This document shows positions 1 to 8,290 of a DNA stretch of 40,847 nt, one piece after another (positions within the stretch are counted from its first letter, which is position 1; each line of letters opens with the position of its first letter). Location: the NCBI GenBank assembly GCA_030147945.1, contig JASBUL010000043.1, positions 1 to 40,847 of the forward strand, given 5' to 3'. The position numbers were made by a program, and so were the translations under genes. This DNA is from Oceanococcus sp. GTDB taxonomy: Bacteria; Pseudomonadota; Gammaproteobacteria; Nevskiales; Oceanococcaceae. The notes under the pieces are model-generated. The model was given only the letters and a program-made list of their open reading frames with translations. It ran no database searches and was not told where the DNA came from.

Positions 1-465
1 CCGGCCATGGTGTTCGACAGTCAGGAAGAACTGCTGGCTGCGTTCAAGGATGGACGCATGGAGCGCGACCTGGTCGCGGTGGTGCGGGGACAGGGGCCTC
101 GTGCCAACGGCATGCCCGAGCTGCATAAGCTCACCCCGCAACTGGGTATCCTGCAGGACCGTGGTTTTCAGGTGGCTCTGGTGACGGATGGGCGCATGTC
201 GGGCGCATCGGGTAAGGTGCCTGCGGCCATTCATGTCACCCCTGAGGTGTCGCAGGGTGGGGCGCTGGGCAAGCTGCGTGACGGGGATCTGATTCGCCTG
301 GATGCCGAGGCCGGCACCTTGAGTGCGCTGGTTCAAGAGGACCTGTGGGCCGGCCGCGAAGTGGCAGCGGTGGCGCCCAGTTCAGCCGGTTACGGACGCG
401 AGATGTTCGGGCATCTGCGCCAGGCCAACAATGGGGCGGAAGCTGGCGCTGCCAGCGTGTTCTAG
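1..465 (+). CDS. edd: Phosphogluconate dehydratase, C-terminal part (5' end outside window)
   Basis: This is the last ~154 residues of 6-phosphogluconate dehydratase, an Entner-Doudoroff enzyme that converts 6-phosphogluconate to 2-keto-3-deoxy-6-phosphogluconate in the cytoplasm. The reading frame is open from base 1, so the gene begins before the window; the ATG at 7 is internal. The family C-terminal block is visible: [16 protein letters not shown], then [20 protein letters not shown], the conserved Ser/Gly-rich segment of the IlvD/Edd dehydratases. IlvD (dihydroxyacid dehydratase) is the main alternative from this fragment alone, but the eda gene 14 bases downstream makes Edd much the better call. 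The [4Fe-4S] cysteines lie in the missing N-terminal part. Confidence 0.93.
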   Translation, partial: PAMVFDSQEELLAAFKDGRMERDLVAVVRGQGPRANGMPELHKLTPQLGILQDRGFQVALVTDGRMSGASGKVPAAIHVTPEVSQGGALGKLRDGDLIRLDAEAGTLSALVQEDLWAGREVAAVAPSSAGYGREMFGHLRQANNGAEAGAASVF

Positions 466-479
466 GCGAAGGGAGAGGC

Positions 480-1190
480 ATGAGTTTGCTGAGGATTCAG
501 GATGTGATGCATGGTGCGCCGGTTATTCCGGTGCTGGTTGTGCGCGATCTTCAGGTCGCCCAACCTTTGGCCGAGGCCCTGCTTGAGGGTGGTTTGCCTT
601 ACCTTGAGGTGACCCTGCGTAGCGACTGTGCGCTGGCCGCGATCGAGGCCATGGCTCAGTTGCCCGGTGTGGTGGTCGGGGCCGGCACCGTGCGCAGCGC
701 TGCGGATTTGCTGGCCAGCGCGCAGGCTGGTGCGGCTTTCGCGGTCTCGCCCGGCTTGCCTCCGGCGCTGCTTGAGGCGCCGCGTCCGATCCCGCTGCTG
801 CCCGGTGTGATGACCCCGACCGAGGTCATGCGTGCAAGTGACGCAGGTTTTCGCGCGCTGAAACTGTTTCCGGCCCGGGTCGCCGGTGGCGTGGATGCGC
901 TCAAGGCCTTCGCCGGCCCGTTGCCGGATATCGAATTCTGTCCCACCGGCGGCATCGGCGAGGACGATATGGCGCGCTATCTGGCGCTGCCCAATGTGCC
1001 CTGCGTCGGCGGCAGCTGGCTGGCGCCGGATGATCTCATTGCCCGGCGTGACTGGGCGGCCATCACCGAGCGGGCGCGCCGCGCGGTGGCGATTGCCTGC
1101 GGCCGTCCAGCTCAGGCCTCACACCCCGCCGATCCGCTGGCCGGCGATGGCGGGGAAGATCCAGGTTCTGCTCTTGAGGAGTTGCGTTGA
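480..1190 (+). CDS. eda: KDPG aldolase (2-dehydro-3-deoxy-phosphogluconate aldolase)
   Basis: Class I aldolase that splits KDPG into pyruvate and glyceraldehyde-3-phosphate, the second specific step of the Entner-Doudoroff pathway. The product has 236 residues. Visible active-site parts are E43 in YLEVTLR, the GAGTVRS turn (about 67-73), the Schiff-base lysine K128 in ALKLFPA, and the phosphate-binding PTGGIG segment. The ATG at 480 is chosen because a purine-rich ribosome site (AAGGGAGAGG) sits just before it; longer in-frame versions run back into edd. The protein is about 20 residues longer than the usual ~213, owing to a Pro/Gly/Asp-rich tail with no recognisable motif. Its TGA shares one base with the ppc ATG (TGATG), suggesting translational coupling. 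Confidence 0.95.
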   Translation: MSLLRIQDVMHGAPVIPVLVVRDLQVAQPLAEALLEGGLPYLEVTLRSDCALAAIEAMAQLPGVVVGAGTVRSAADLLASAQAGAAFAVSPGLPPALLEAPRPIPLLPGVMTPTEVMRASDAGFRALKLFPARVAGGVDALKAFAGPLPDIEFCPTGGIGEDDMARYLALPNVPCVGGSWLAPDDLIARRDWAAITERARRAVAIACGRPAQASHPADPLAGDGGEDPGSALEELR

Positions 1191-3952
1191 TGAACACCAT
1201 GGCCGTCGATGCCGAGGATTTCACCCTGCGTGCGCGGGTCAAACTGCTGGGCAAGTTGCTCGGCAATGTGATTGCCGAACATGCCCGTCCCGGGGTGTTT
1301 GAAGTTGTCGAGGAGCTGCGCACCGGCTTCATAGCCCTGCGTGCGGGACAGGAAAACGCCGCCGACACGCTGGATGCACTGGGTTCGCTGATCGAGTCGC
1401 TGGATGCAGAAACCCTGATGCAGGTCATCCGCGCCTTTGCCATCTACTTCCAGCTGGTCAACGTGGCGGATGAGCTGTGCCAGCACCGCGGGCGTCGCCG
1501 TCAGGTCGAGGGTGGTGGGCGTTTGTGGGTGGGTTCGTTTGACGAAGCGCTGGGCTGTGCCGTCGAGGCTGGTATGGATGCGCGTGAGATGTCGCAGCTG
1601 CTCGGGCAGATGCGCTATAACGCGGTGTTTACCGCACATCCCACCGAAGCCAAAAGCCGCACCGTGATGGAATCCCTGCGCCGCATCTTCACCTCCAACG
1701 AGGCGCTGGAGCTGGGCGAGTCGCCGGAAGTGCTGGATGCGATCAGTCGGGAAATTCAGATCCTGTGGAAGACCGAGGAGTTGCGCGGTCAGCGCCCCAC
1801 CGCTGAAGACGAAATCCGCAACACCCTGCATTACTTCCATCAGTCGATCTTTGCTGCGGTGCCGGTGCTGTGTCGCAATCTTGAACGCGCGCTGGGGCGT
1901 CACTTTGAGCAGACCGTGCGCTTTCCGCCGTTCCTGCGTTTCGGCTCGTGGGTGGGGGGTGATCGTGATGGCAACCCCTTCGTGACCGTGCACACCACCT
2001 GGTATGCGCTGCGCATGCAGATCCGGGAAGTGCTGGGTTTTTACCTGCGCGAAACCGATGCCTTGATGGACGAGCTTTCGCATGCGCGGCGCTGGTGTAC
2101 GCCGACGCCGGCGTTTGAAGAGGCCCTGGCCGCCGACGAGCAGGCCTTTCTGGAGCGCACCGGTGCCTTGCCCGAGCGTTTCAGTCAGGAGCCGTACCGG
2201 CGCAAGCTGTATCTGATGCGCCAGCGCTTGCAGGCGATGAGTCGGCAGGTGCAGCAGGAACTGGAGAACCGGGCGCGGCGTTCGCACCGCGCATCCGGGG
2301 GCTATCCCAGCAGCCAGGCGCTGGTCGATGATCTCAAGCTGATTCACGCCTCCCTGTGCAGCCACGGTGACGCCAACATCGCCGACCGCCGTCTCAAGGA
2401 TCTGATCTACGCCGCCGAAGCGTTCGGCTTCTCGCTGGCGCGGCTGGATATCCGTCAGGAATCGCCGCGGCACGAAGAAGCGGTGGCGGCCCTGCTGCGC
2501 GAAACCGGGGTTTGTGACGACTACGAAGAGCTGGATGAAGCCCTGCGTATGCAGGTCCTCGGCCGGGTCATACGCCAGCCGCCCGAAGCTCCGCCGATGG
2601 AGTTTTTCAGCGAGCCTGTGCGGCAGGTGCTGGAACCGATCCGCATGATGGCGCAGGCGCAGAAAGTGTTCGGCGACGAGGTCTTTGGCGCCTATGTGAT
2701 TTCCATGGCGCATGCGGCCAGCGACGTGCTGGAAGTGATGGCGCTGGCTTCGGTTTACCGTCTGACCGGCTGGAATGCCGATGGCGCGGTGTGCCGCATT
2801 CGTATCTCGCCGCTGTTCGAAACCATCCAGGATCTGGCCCACATCCGGCCGGTGATGCAGACCCTGCTGGGCGATCCGCTGTACCGCGAAATGCTCGACG
2901 CCTCGGGTGGGGATCAGGAGGTCATGCTCGGCTATTCCGATTCGTGCAAGGACGGCGGCATTCTGGCCTCAAGCTGGAACCTGTACCGCGCCCAGCGCGA
3001 GGTCACGCGCCTGTGTCAGGAGCAGGGTGTGGGCTGCTTGCTGTTCCATGGCCGTGGCGGCACGGTCGGGCGCGGTGGCGGGCCGACACACGCCTCGATC
3101 CTGGCTCAGCCACCCGGCACGGTGAACGGGCGTATCAAGTTCACCGAGCAGGGCGAGATGATTTTCTACCGCTACAACAATCCGGAGACCGCGGTTTACG
3201 AACTGACCGTGGGCGTGGCGGGTGTCATCAAGCATGCCCTCAAGGCCGAGGATGCACCACAGCCGTTTCTTGACACCATGGCCCGCCTGGCTGAGGTTGG
3301 CGAGCACTGCTACCGTGACCTGACCGAGCACACCGATGGCTTTTTCGATTACTTCTACGAAGCCACCCCGGTCAGTGACATCGGTTCGATGAACATCGGC
3401 TCGCGGCCCAGCCATCGGCGCCAGGCCGAGCGCGGGAAATCCTCGATCCGCGCCATTCCCTGGGTTTTTGCCTGGTCCCAGTCGCGCCACACCTTGCCCG
3501 GCTGGCTGGGCGTGGGCAGCGCGCTGGAGCAGATCACGGGTGAGGATCCCGAAGCGCTGTCACGCCTGCGCCACATGGCCCGCGAATGGCCGTATTTCGC
3601 CAATTTCCTCAACAACACCCAGATGGGGCTGTCCAAGGCCGATATGGATATCGCGGCACGTTACGCGGCCATGGGAGGGGAGCAGGCGCGGCCGATCTTC
3701 GAGGCGATTCGGGCCGAATACCATCGCACCCGCGAGCAAATTCTGGCGATCACCGGGCAACAGGAACTGCTCGGCGATGATCCGGTGCTGGCCCGCTCGC
3801 TGGAACGCCGGCGTCCGTATCTGGATCCGCTCAATGCGATACAGACCTTGCTCATCCAGCGTTGTCGTCAGCGCCCGGACGACCCGGTGTGGAAGGAGGC
3901 GCTGCTGCGCTCCATCAACGGGATTGCCGCAGGCATGCGCAACACCGGCTGA
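1190..3952 (+). CDS. ppc: Phosphoenolpyruvate carboxylase
   Basis: Anaplerotic enzyme that carboxylates phosphoenolpyruvate with bicarbonate to oxaloacetate. The product has 920 residues, slightly longer than the ~880 of enterobacterial enzymes. Family signatures are in order: catalytic H150 in FTAHPTEAKSRT, WVGGDRDGNPFVT, K587 in GYSDSCKDGG, H620/R622 in the glycine-rich loop FHGRGGTVGRGGGP, the RPSHRR segment, and the C-terminal NTG. The ATG at 1190 is preferred over the TTG one codon earlier; GAGGAG lies upstream inside the eda end. The gene overlaps eda by one base, so it probably belongs to the edd-eda transcript. Its TGA directly abuts the stop of the convergent transglutaminase gene (together TGATCA), leaving no room for a terminator. 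Confidence 0.96.
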   Translation: MNTMAVDAEDFTLRARVKLLGKLLGNVIAEHARPGVFEVVEELRTGFIALRAGQENAADTLDALGSLIESLDAETLMQVIRAFAIYFQLVNVADELCQHRGRRRQVEGGGRLWVGSFDEALGCAVEAGMDAREMSQLLGQMRYNAVFTAHPTEAKSRTVMESLRRIFTSNEALELGESPEVLDAISREIQILWKTEELRGQRPTAEDEIRNTLHYFHQSIFAAVPVLCRNLERALGRHFEQTVRFPPFLRFGSWVGGDRDGNPFVTVHTTWYALRMQIREVLGFYLRETDALMDELSHARRWCTPTPAFEEALAADEQAFLERTGALPERFSQEPYRRKLYLMRQRLQAMSRQVQQELENRARRSHRASGGYPSSQALVDDLKLIHASLCSHGDANIADRRLKDLIYAAEAFGFSLARLDIRQESPRHEEAVAALLRETGVCDDYEELDEALRMQVLGRVIRQPPEAPPMEFFSEPVRQVLEPIRMMAQAQKVFGDEVFGAYVISMAHAASDVLEVMALASVYRLTGWNADGAVCRIRISPLFETIQDLAHIRPVMQTLLGDPLYREMLDASGGDQEVMLGYSDSCKDGGILASSWNLYRAQREVTRLCQEQGVGCLLFHGRGGTVGRGGGPTHASILAQPPGTVNGRIKFTEQGEMIFYRYNNPETAVYELTVGVAGVIKHALKAEDAPQPFLDTMARLAEVGEHCYRDLTEHTDGFFDYFYEATPVSDIGSMNIGSRPSHRRQAERGKSSIRAIPWVFAWSQSRHTLPGWLGVGSALEQITGEDPEALSRLRHMAREWPYFANFLNNTQMGLSKADMDIAARYAAMGGEQARPIFEAIRAEYHRTREQILAITGQQELLGDDPVLARSLERRRPYLDPLNAIQTLLIQRCRQRPDDPVWKEALLRSINGIAAGMRNTG

Positions 3953-4843
3953 TCAGCTGGCTGCGGGCGGCAGCCGCTCCACATCCACGCGCACGGTCAG
4001 GCTGGATTCGTCGCCGCCGCCGAAGATCACCCCGTTGAGCGGGATCACATCGTCGTAATCGCGCCCCCAGGCGGTGGTGATGTGATTCTCGCCCGGCGTT
4101 AAGTTGTTGGTTGGGTCGATGTCGAGCCAGCCATCGTCGCCGCACCACACGCTGACCCACGCGTGCGACGCATCGGCGCCGACCAGGCGCGGCTTGCCCG
4201 GCGGGGGCAGGGTTTCGATATAGCCGCTGACATAGCGTGCGGCCAGCCCGCGCTGACGCAATGCAGCGATCATCAAGTGGGCAAAGTCCTGGCACACGCC
4301 CTGACGCTGCTTGAGCACATCGGCTACCGGGGTGGCGATGGTGGTGGCTTTGGGGTTGAACTTGAAGTTCTCGAAGATACTTTTGGACAAGGCCTGCACC
4401 GCCTCGAGTATCGGCCGCCCGGTGCTGAAATGGGGCTGGCTGAGCTCGGCGATGCCCTCGGGCATGCTCACCAGCTGCGAGGGCAGGCGATACATCTGCA
4501 GGCTGCGGGCCTGTTCGTCATCCAGGCCGTGCAAACGTGCGGCGACATGTTCCCAGGCCGCAGTTTGCTCTGGTGGTGGGCCGGGCGGACGATTGACCTC
4601 GACGATATGGGTGGCAAAGATGCGCGCGTCGCGGTGCTCCCGATCAATCTCGAAATACAGCACGCGGTTGCCGAAATAGTCGATGTGCATCTTGGCGTAG
4701 CGCGGCCCAGGGCGCACCCGTATGCCGCGCTCTATGCAGCGCTGATAGGGCACGTCGCGCAGCATCATGCGCACCTGGTTGTGTGCTTGGTCAACCGCTT
4801 CGGCGTAGTTGTAGTGGGTGTAGTGGCGCAGACGGTAGCGCAT
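3953..4843 (-). CDS. Transglutaminase-like cysteine peptidase-fold protein
   Basis: A 296-residue protein with an N-terminal beta domain typical of bacterial transglutaminase-like proteins (MRYRLRHYTHYNYAEAV) and a C-terminal transglutaminase/peptidase core. The catalytic triad is visible: C184 in GVCQDFAH, H227 in ASHAWVSVW and D243 in LDIDPTNN. No signal peptide is seen, so it is probably cytoplasmic. It is the last gene of the five-gene minus-strand cluster, and its ATG shares one base with the stop of the fused ATP-grasp/alpha-E gene (TGATG). Members of this family travel with circularly permuted ATP-grasp and alpha-E proteins in predicted peptide-synthesis operons. It may cleave or transfer a glutamyl or amide bond made by the partners, but the substrate is unknown. 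Confidence 0.88.
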   Translation of the reverse strand: MRYRLRHYTHYNYAEAVDQAHNQVRMMLRDVPYQRCIERGIRVRPGPRYAKMHIDYFGNRVLYFEIDREHRDARIFATHIVEVNRPPGPPPEQTAAWEHVAARLHGLDDEQARSLQMYRLPSQLVSMPEGIAELSQPHFSTGRPILEAVQALSKSIFENFKFNPKATTIATPVADVLKQRQGVCQDFAHLMIAALRQRGLAARYVSGYIETLPPPGKPRLVGADASHAWVSVWCGDDGWLDIDPTNNLTPGENHITTAWGRDYDDVIPLNGVIFGGGDESSLTVRVDVERLPPAAS

Positions 4844-7320
4844 CAGGCGACCTCCACCAGCTGGGTCTGGCGCATCGGACGACGCGGCAGATAGCGCTGC
4901 TCAATGCCCTGCGCCAGTTCGCGCAACCAGCGGTCAAGCTCAACCAGGCTGTCATCCAGCAGATGTCCGTCGGGGTCGACACGCTGCTCCGGCTCCCAGG
5001 TCGCCAGCTGGGTCAGACGGGTTGTGATTTCGCTGGCCAGCGGGTCGGTGTGGCCGGGCGACTGCAGGCTGCGCAGCAGGCGTTCGAGCATCATCAGCTG
5101 ATAGCGCAGCGACTGGGCATTGGCATCCGACAGCAGCAGATTGCGCAGCACGCTGGCGTGCGGCGAGGTGGTCACATCGGGCGTCAGCGCACTTGGCGTG
5201 TTGGTCAGCTCGAACAGCAGGCTGCCGGCGTTAGCCAGCGCGGCAGGGCCACTTTCGGTGCTGAAGGAGCGCACCAGCCGGACCATACCCAGGGCCTGTT
5301 CCAGACTCAGCCCGACCTCGATCATCGAGCGGCTGCGGTCCTCGGTCAGGGTTCTCCACAACAGACCCTGCAGGCTGTTGAGTTGGGTCAGAGTGGTGTC
5401 CACCGCAGCGCGGGCGGTGCTGAAATCACCGGGGAACTGCAGGGCCATTTCCAGCTGGGTCAGGGTGCGGAAAATCTGCTGGCCGAGAATGTCGCGCAGG
5501 ATGTCGGCCGAACCGGCCAGGGCGGTGATGTCGTGACGCAGACCGCCGGGCAGATCGGTGTAGGTCACTCGCAGCAGTTCGGGTACCGGATCATCCAGCT
5601 GGGCGGCGCCCAGCGGACCGACAAAACCCGGATACAGGGTGGATTGCCAGGTGATCGCCTTGAGCAGATTGTGGGTCAGTGCATCAGGGGCTTGTGGCGG
5701 GGCGTCGGCCAGACGTTCGAAGCTCATGCGCAACATGCGCGCCAGCAACTCGGCACGGGCGGTGTAGCGGCCCAGCCACAGCAGCTTCTCGAAGATATGC
5801 GGCTGCAGGTTGGTCGCGCCGGAGTGCAAGCGCGGCAGAAACTGCGGCAAGGTCTGAGCGTAGCGTTGCGGCTCGGATGCGAGCACCCAGATGTCCTTGC
5901 TCACGCCGCCCAGCTGGCTGGAAAAGCGCCAGCTGTCGGGGCTGCTGCCAACCCGCGCCAGCCCGCCGGTCATGACCCGGAAGCCGCCTTTGGCGTTGAC
6001 CGCGAATGTGCGCAGCTCGGCCGGATGGCTGACCACCTCGTGACCCGCCAGCAGCGGCACGCTGGCGTGCGCATTGATGCTTTGCGCCACATAGTGCTCG
6101 GGCCGCGCACGAATGCGATCGAGCAGTCCGCGTTTGGCGTTTTCGCTGAGCCGGCACACCGCCAGCGCCGGGTTCTTGCGATTGGGCTGGAAGGTGCGGA
6201 TCACCATGTCCTCCCAATGCGCCTGCACATAGTCGAAGTCGCTTGGCCGGCCACACCACCAGGTGCCTTGCGAGGGCAGCTTGAGTTCCTCGCCGAGCAG
6301 GAAGTGGCAGATGGCCGGCAGAAATGCCATCAGGGCCGGATTTTCGAGTATTCCGCTGCCCAGCGGATTGGCAAAGCTCAAGGTCCGGTTGCGCACCGCC
6401 TGCAGGCCGCCCGGCACGCCGAGCAGGGAATGGCGGTTGAGTTCCAGCGGGTCGCAGTAGTCATCGTCGAGACGCCGCAGCAGCACGCTGATCGGTTTGC
6501 GCTGATCACCGTTGACCAGATAGCAGGCGCCGCCGGTGACCTGCAGATCACTGCCTTCGACCAGTGGCAGGCCCAGCTGACGGGCCAGATAGGCATGCTC
6601 GGCATGGGCTTCGTTGGCCGGCCCCGGGGTGAGCAGCGCGATGTGGTCAAGTTCATCCTCGGCCAGCTGAATCAACCGGCTGCGCACATCACGCAGAAAC
6701 GGCAGCACCGGATGCACATTGGATTCGCGGAAGATGCTTGGCAGCACGCGTGAACTCACGGTCCGTGCGGCCAGCGCATAGCCGATCCCCGAGGGCGCCT
6801 GGGTCCGGTCACCGGTGACCCAGATGTTGCCTTGCGGATCGCGCCCCAGATCGGCGCCGTACAGAATCAGCTGCTGATCCAGGGGCAGGGCTGTGCTGGT
6901 GCAGGGAGCCAGAAAACCGCGATGCCCGAACACCAGCTGGGCTGGCAGCAGGCCATGGCGAATCAGCATCTGCTCGCCATAGATGTCGTGCATGATGTGG
7001 CGCATCAGCTCGGCTCGCTGGGCCACGCCAACCTCGATTTCGCGCCACTCCCGGCTGGTCATGACCAGCGGCAGCAAATCCATCGGCCAGGCCCGCGTGC
7101 GGACCTTGTCCTTGTCGTAGATGTTGTAGGAGATGCCGTTCTCGAACAGCAGGCGACGCATTTCGTTCTGGCGTTCGGCCAGATCGCTGCGCTCCAGCTC
7201 GGCCAGGGCGCTGGCCAGATACTGCCAGTGCGGTCGCAGCTGGCCGTCGTCACCGGTCAGTTCGTCGAAGCGGCTCGAGGCCCGCGTGTAGCGATCAAAA
7301 AGTGGACCCAAAGGTGGCAA
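4843..7320 (-). CDS. Fused circularly permuted ATP-grasp (degenerate) and alpha-E domain protein
   Basis: An 825-residue fusion. Residues ~1-500 align by eye with the separate ATP-grasp protein encoded at 8287-9765 (RAWPMDLLP, LLTPGP, LVEGSDL, FSSQLGGVSKDIWVL). Residues ~508-815 form an alpha-helical alpha-E domain (EKLLWLGRYTARAELLARML). Two nucleotide-site motifs present in the paralogue are lost: LEDNLRVPSG becomes TGDRTQAPSG near 169-178, and VIKPANESGGYG becomes VIRTFQPNRKNP near 373-384. The ATP-grasp half may therefore be catalytically dead or changed. The start is a TTG seven bases after the upstream alpha-E gene; no ATG or GTG fits better and the ribosome site is weak, so the start is uncertain by a few codons. 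It overlaps the next transglutaminase gene by one base. Confidence 0.87.
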   Translation of the reverse strand: MPPLGPLFDRYTRASSRFDELTGDDGQLRPHWQYLASALAELERSDLAERQNEMRRLLFENGISYNIYDKDKVRTRAWPMDLLPLVMTSREWREIEVGVAQRAELMRHIMHDIYGEQMLIRHGLLPAQLVFGHRGFLAPCTSTALPLDQQLILYGADLGRDPQGNIWVTGDRTQAPSGIGYALAARTVSSRVLPSIFRESNVHPVLPFLRDVRSRLIQLAEDELDHIALLTPGPANEAHAEHAYLARQLGLPLVEGSDLQVTGGACYLVNGDQRKPISVLLRRLDDDYCDPLELNRHSLLGVPGGLQAVRNRTLSFANPLGSGILENPALMAFLPAICHFLLGEELKLPSQGTWWCGRPSDFDYVQAHWEDMVIRTFQPNRKNPALAVCRLSENAKRGLLDRIRARPEHYVAQSINAHASVPLLAGHEVVSHPAELRTFAVNAKGGFRVMTGGLARVGSSPDSWRFSSQLGGVSKDIWVLASEPQRYAQTLPQFLPRLHSGATNLQPHIFEKLLWLGRYTARAELLARMLRMSFERLADAPPQAPDALTHNLLKAITWQSTLYPGFVGPLGAAQLDDPVPELLRVTYTDLPGGLRHDITALAGSADILRDILGQQIFRTLTQLEMALQFPGDFSTARAAVDTTLTQLNSLQGLLWRTLTEDRSRSMIEVGLSLEQALGMVRLVRSFSTESGPAALANAGSLLFELTNTPSALTPDVTTSPHASVLRNLLLSDANAQSLRYQLMMLERLLRSLQSPGHTDPLASEITTRLTQLATWEPEQRVDPDGHLLDDSLVELDRWLRELAQGIEQRYLPRRPMRQTQLVEVA

Positions 7321-7327
7321 CCCCGAA

Positions 7328-8290
7328 TTACTGCTGCTGACTCTGCGCGGCGTCGTGCAAAAAGTAATTATGACTTAACAGGCGGTCGATATCGCTGATT
7401 TCCGCCTGAATGTCATCGATGGTTTCGCGCAGGGTGGTGGGATCGCTGGCCAGCAGCTTGGCCTTGAATTCGCCGACATGCGCCAGCAATTGATCCAGCG
7501 CCTCGATGACCGGCGTGTTGCGAGGCAGGCGCTGGGCGCAGGCGCGGGCCGAATCCAGTGCGTAGTGCACCGAGCGCGGGAAGGTCTCGTTCAGAAACAG
7601 GAATTCGATTACCGCGCTGGCCTTGACCTGGCCGTGCATCTCACGCTGGTACATCTGGTAGGCCGACAGCGAACGCAGCACGCTCATCCATTGCAGGGCA
7701 TCGAAGGCGGGCAGATTGTCCACCTCGTCAGGCAGCAGGTCGTCGACCCGCACGTCCATGATGCGGGTGGTCATGTCGGTGCGTTCGAGCATGCGCCCGA
7801 TGGCCAGAAAATAGAACGCATCATTGCGACACATGCTGCCGCGGACGTGGCCACGCACGGTCTGGCAGCGGTCTATCAGGCCGCGCAGAAAGCGCATGCG
7901 CGCGGCGCTGCGGCGCACCGATCCGGCGCTCTCGCTGCCGAAATAAGCCCACAGCTCGTTCATGCTCTCGATCATTTCGCGCGGCACGCGATCGCGGATG
8001 GTGCGCAGGTTTTCGCGCGCGAACTTGAGCGAACAGTGGATCGAGCCGGGGTTGATGTCCTGCTCGATCAGATAGCGCAGCACCACCGTTTCACCGGCGC
8101 TGCGATGATGCTGGTCAAAGGTTGTTTGCGAGCCGGTGATCTCGACCAGCTGATACCAGCTGACGCGCGATTTGAGCGGCAGGTCGAGGACCATGTCGGA
8201 GTAGCTCAGCAGCAGGCGGGCCGTGTTCTCGGCGCGTTCCAGGTAGCGTCCGAACCAGTAGAAGCGTTCGGCAATGCGCGACAGCATCAT
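7328..8290 (-). CDS. Alpha-E domain protein (DUF403 family)
   Basis: A 320-residue, mostly alpha-helical protein of the alpha-E (DUF403) family. It starts with the typical MLSRIAERFYWFGRYLERAENTARLL and has repeated Arg/Glu-rich helices throughout. These proteins are encoded beside circularly permuted ATP-grasp ligases and are thought to partner them in peptide or amide synthesis; no biochemical activity is established for this protein. The start ATG at 8290 overlaps the stop of the upstream ATP-grasp gene by four bases (ATGA); a second ATG follows at once at 8287. A second alpha-E domain lies fused in the next gene, so this cluster holds two ligase/alpha-E sets, one as separate genes and one fused. 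Confidence 0.9.
   Translation of the reverse strand: MMLSRIAERFYWFGRYLERAENTARLLLSYSDMVLDLPLKSRVSWYQLVEITGSQTTFDQHHRSAGETVVLRYLIEQDINPGSIHCSLKFARENLRTIRDRVPREMIESMNELWAYFGSESAGSVRRSAARMRFLRGLIDRCQTVRGHVRGSMCRNDAFYFLAIGRMLERTDMTTRIMDVRVDDLLPDEVDNLPAFDALQWMSVLRSLSAYQMYQREMHGQVKASAVIEFLFLNETFPRSVHYALDSARACAQRLPRNTPVIEALDQLLAHVGEFKAKLLASDPTTLRETIDDIQAEISDIDRLLSHNYFLHDAAQSQQQ

Noticed and set aside
1112..2842. 576-codon minus-strand frame opposite ppc
   Set aside because: ppc has every family signature on the plus strand; the antisense product has none.
4783..6753. 656-codon plus-strand frame across the fused ATP-grasp gene
   Set aside because: Antisense to a gene with clear family motifs; the product is low-complexity Gln/Gly/Arg text.
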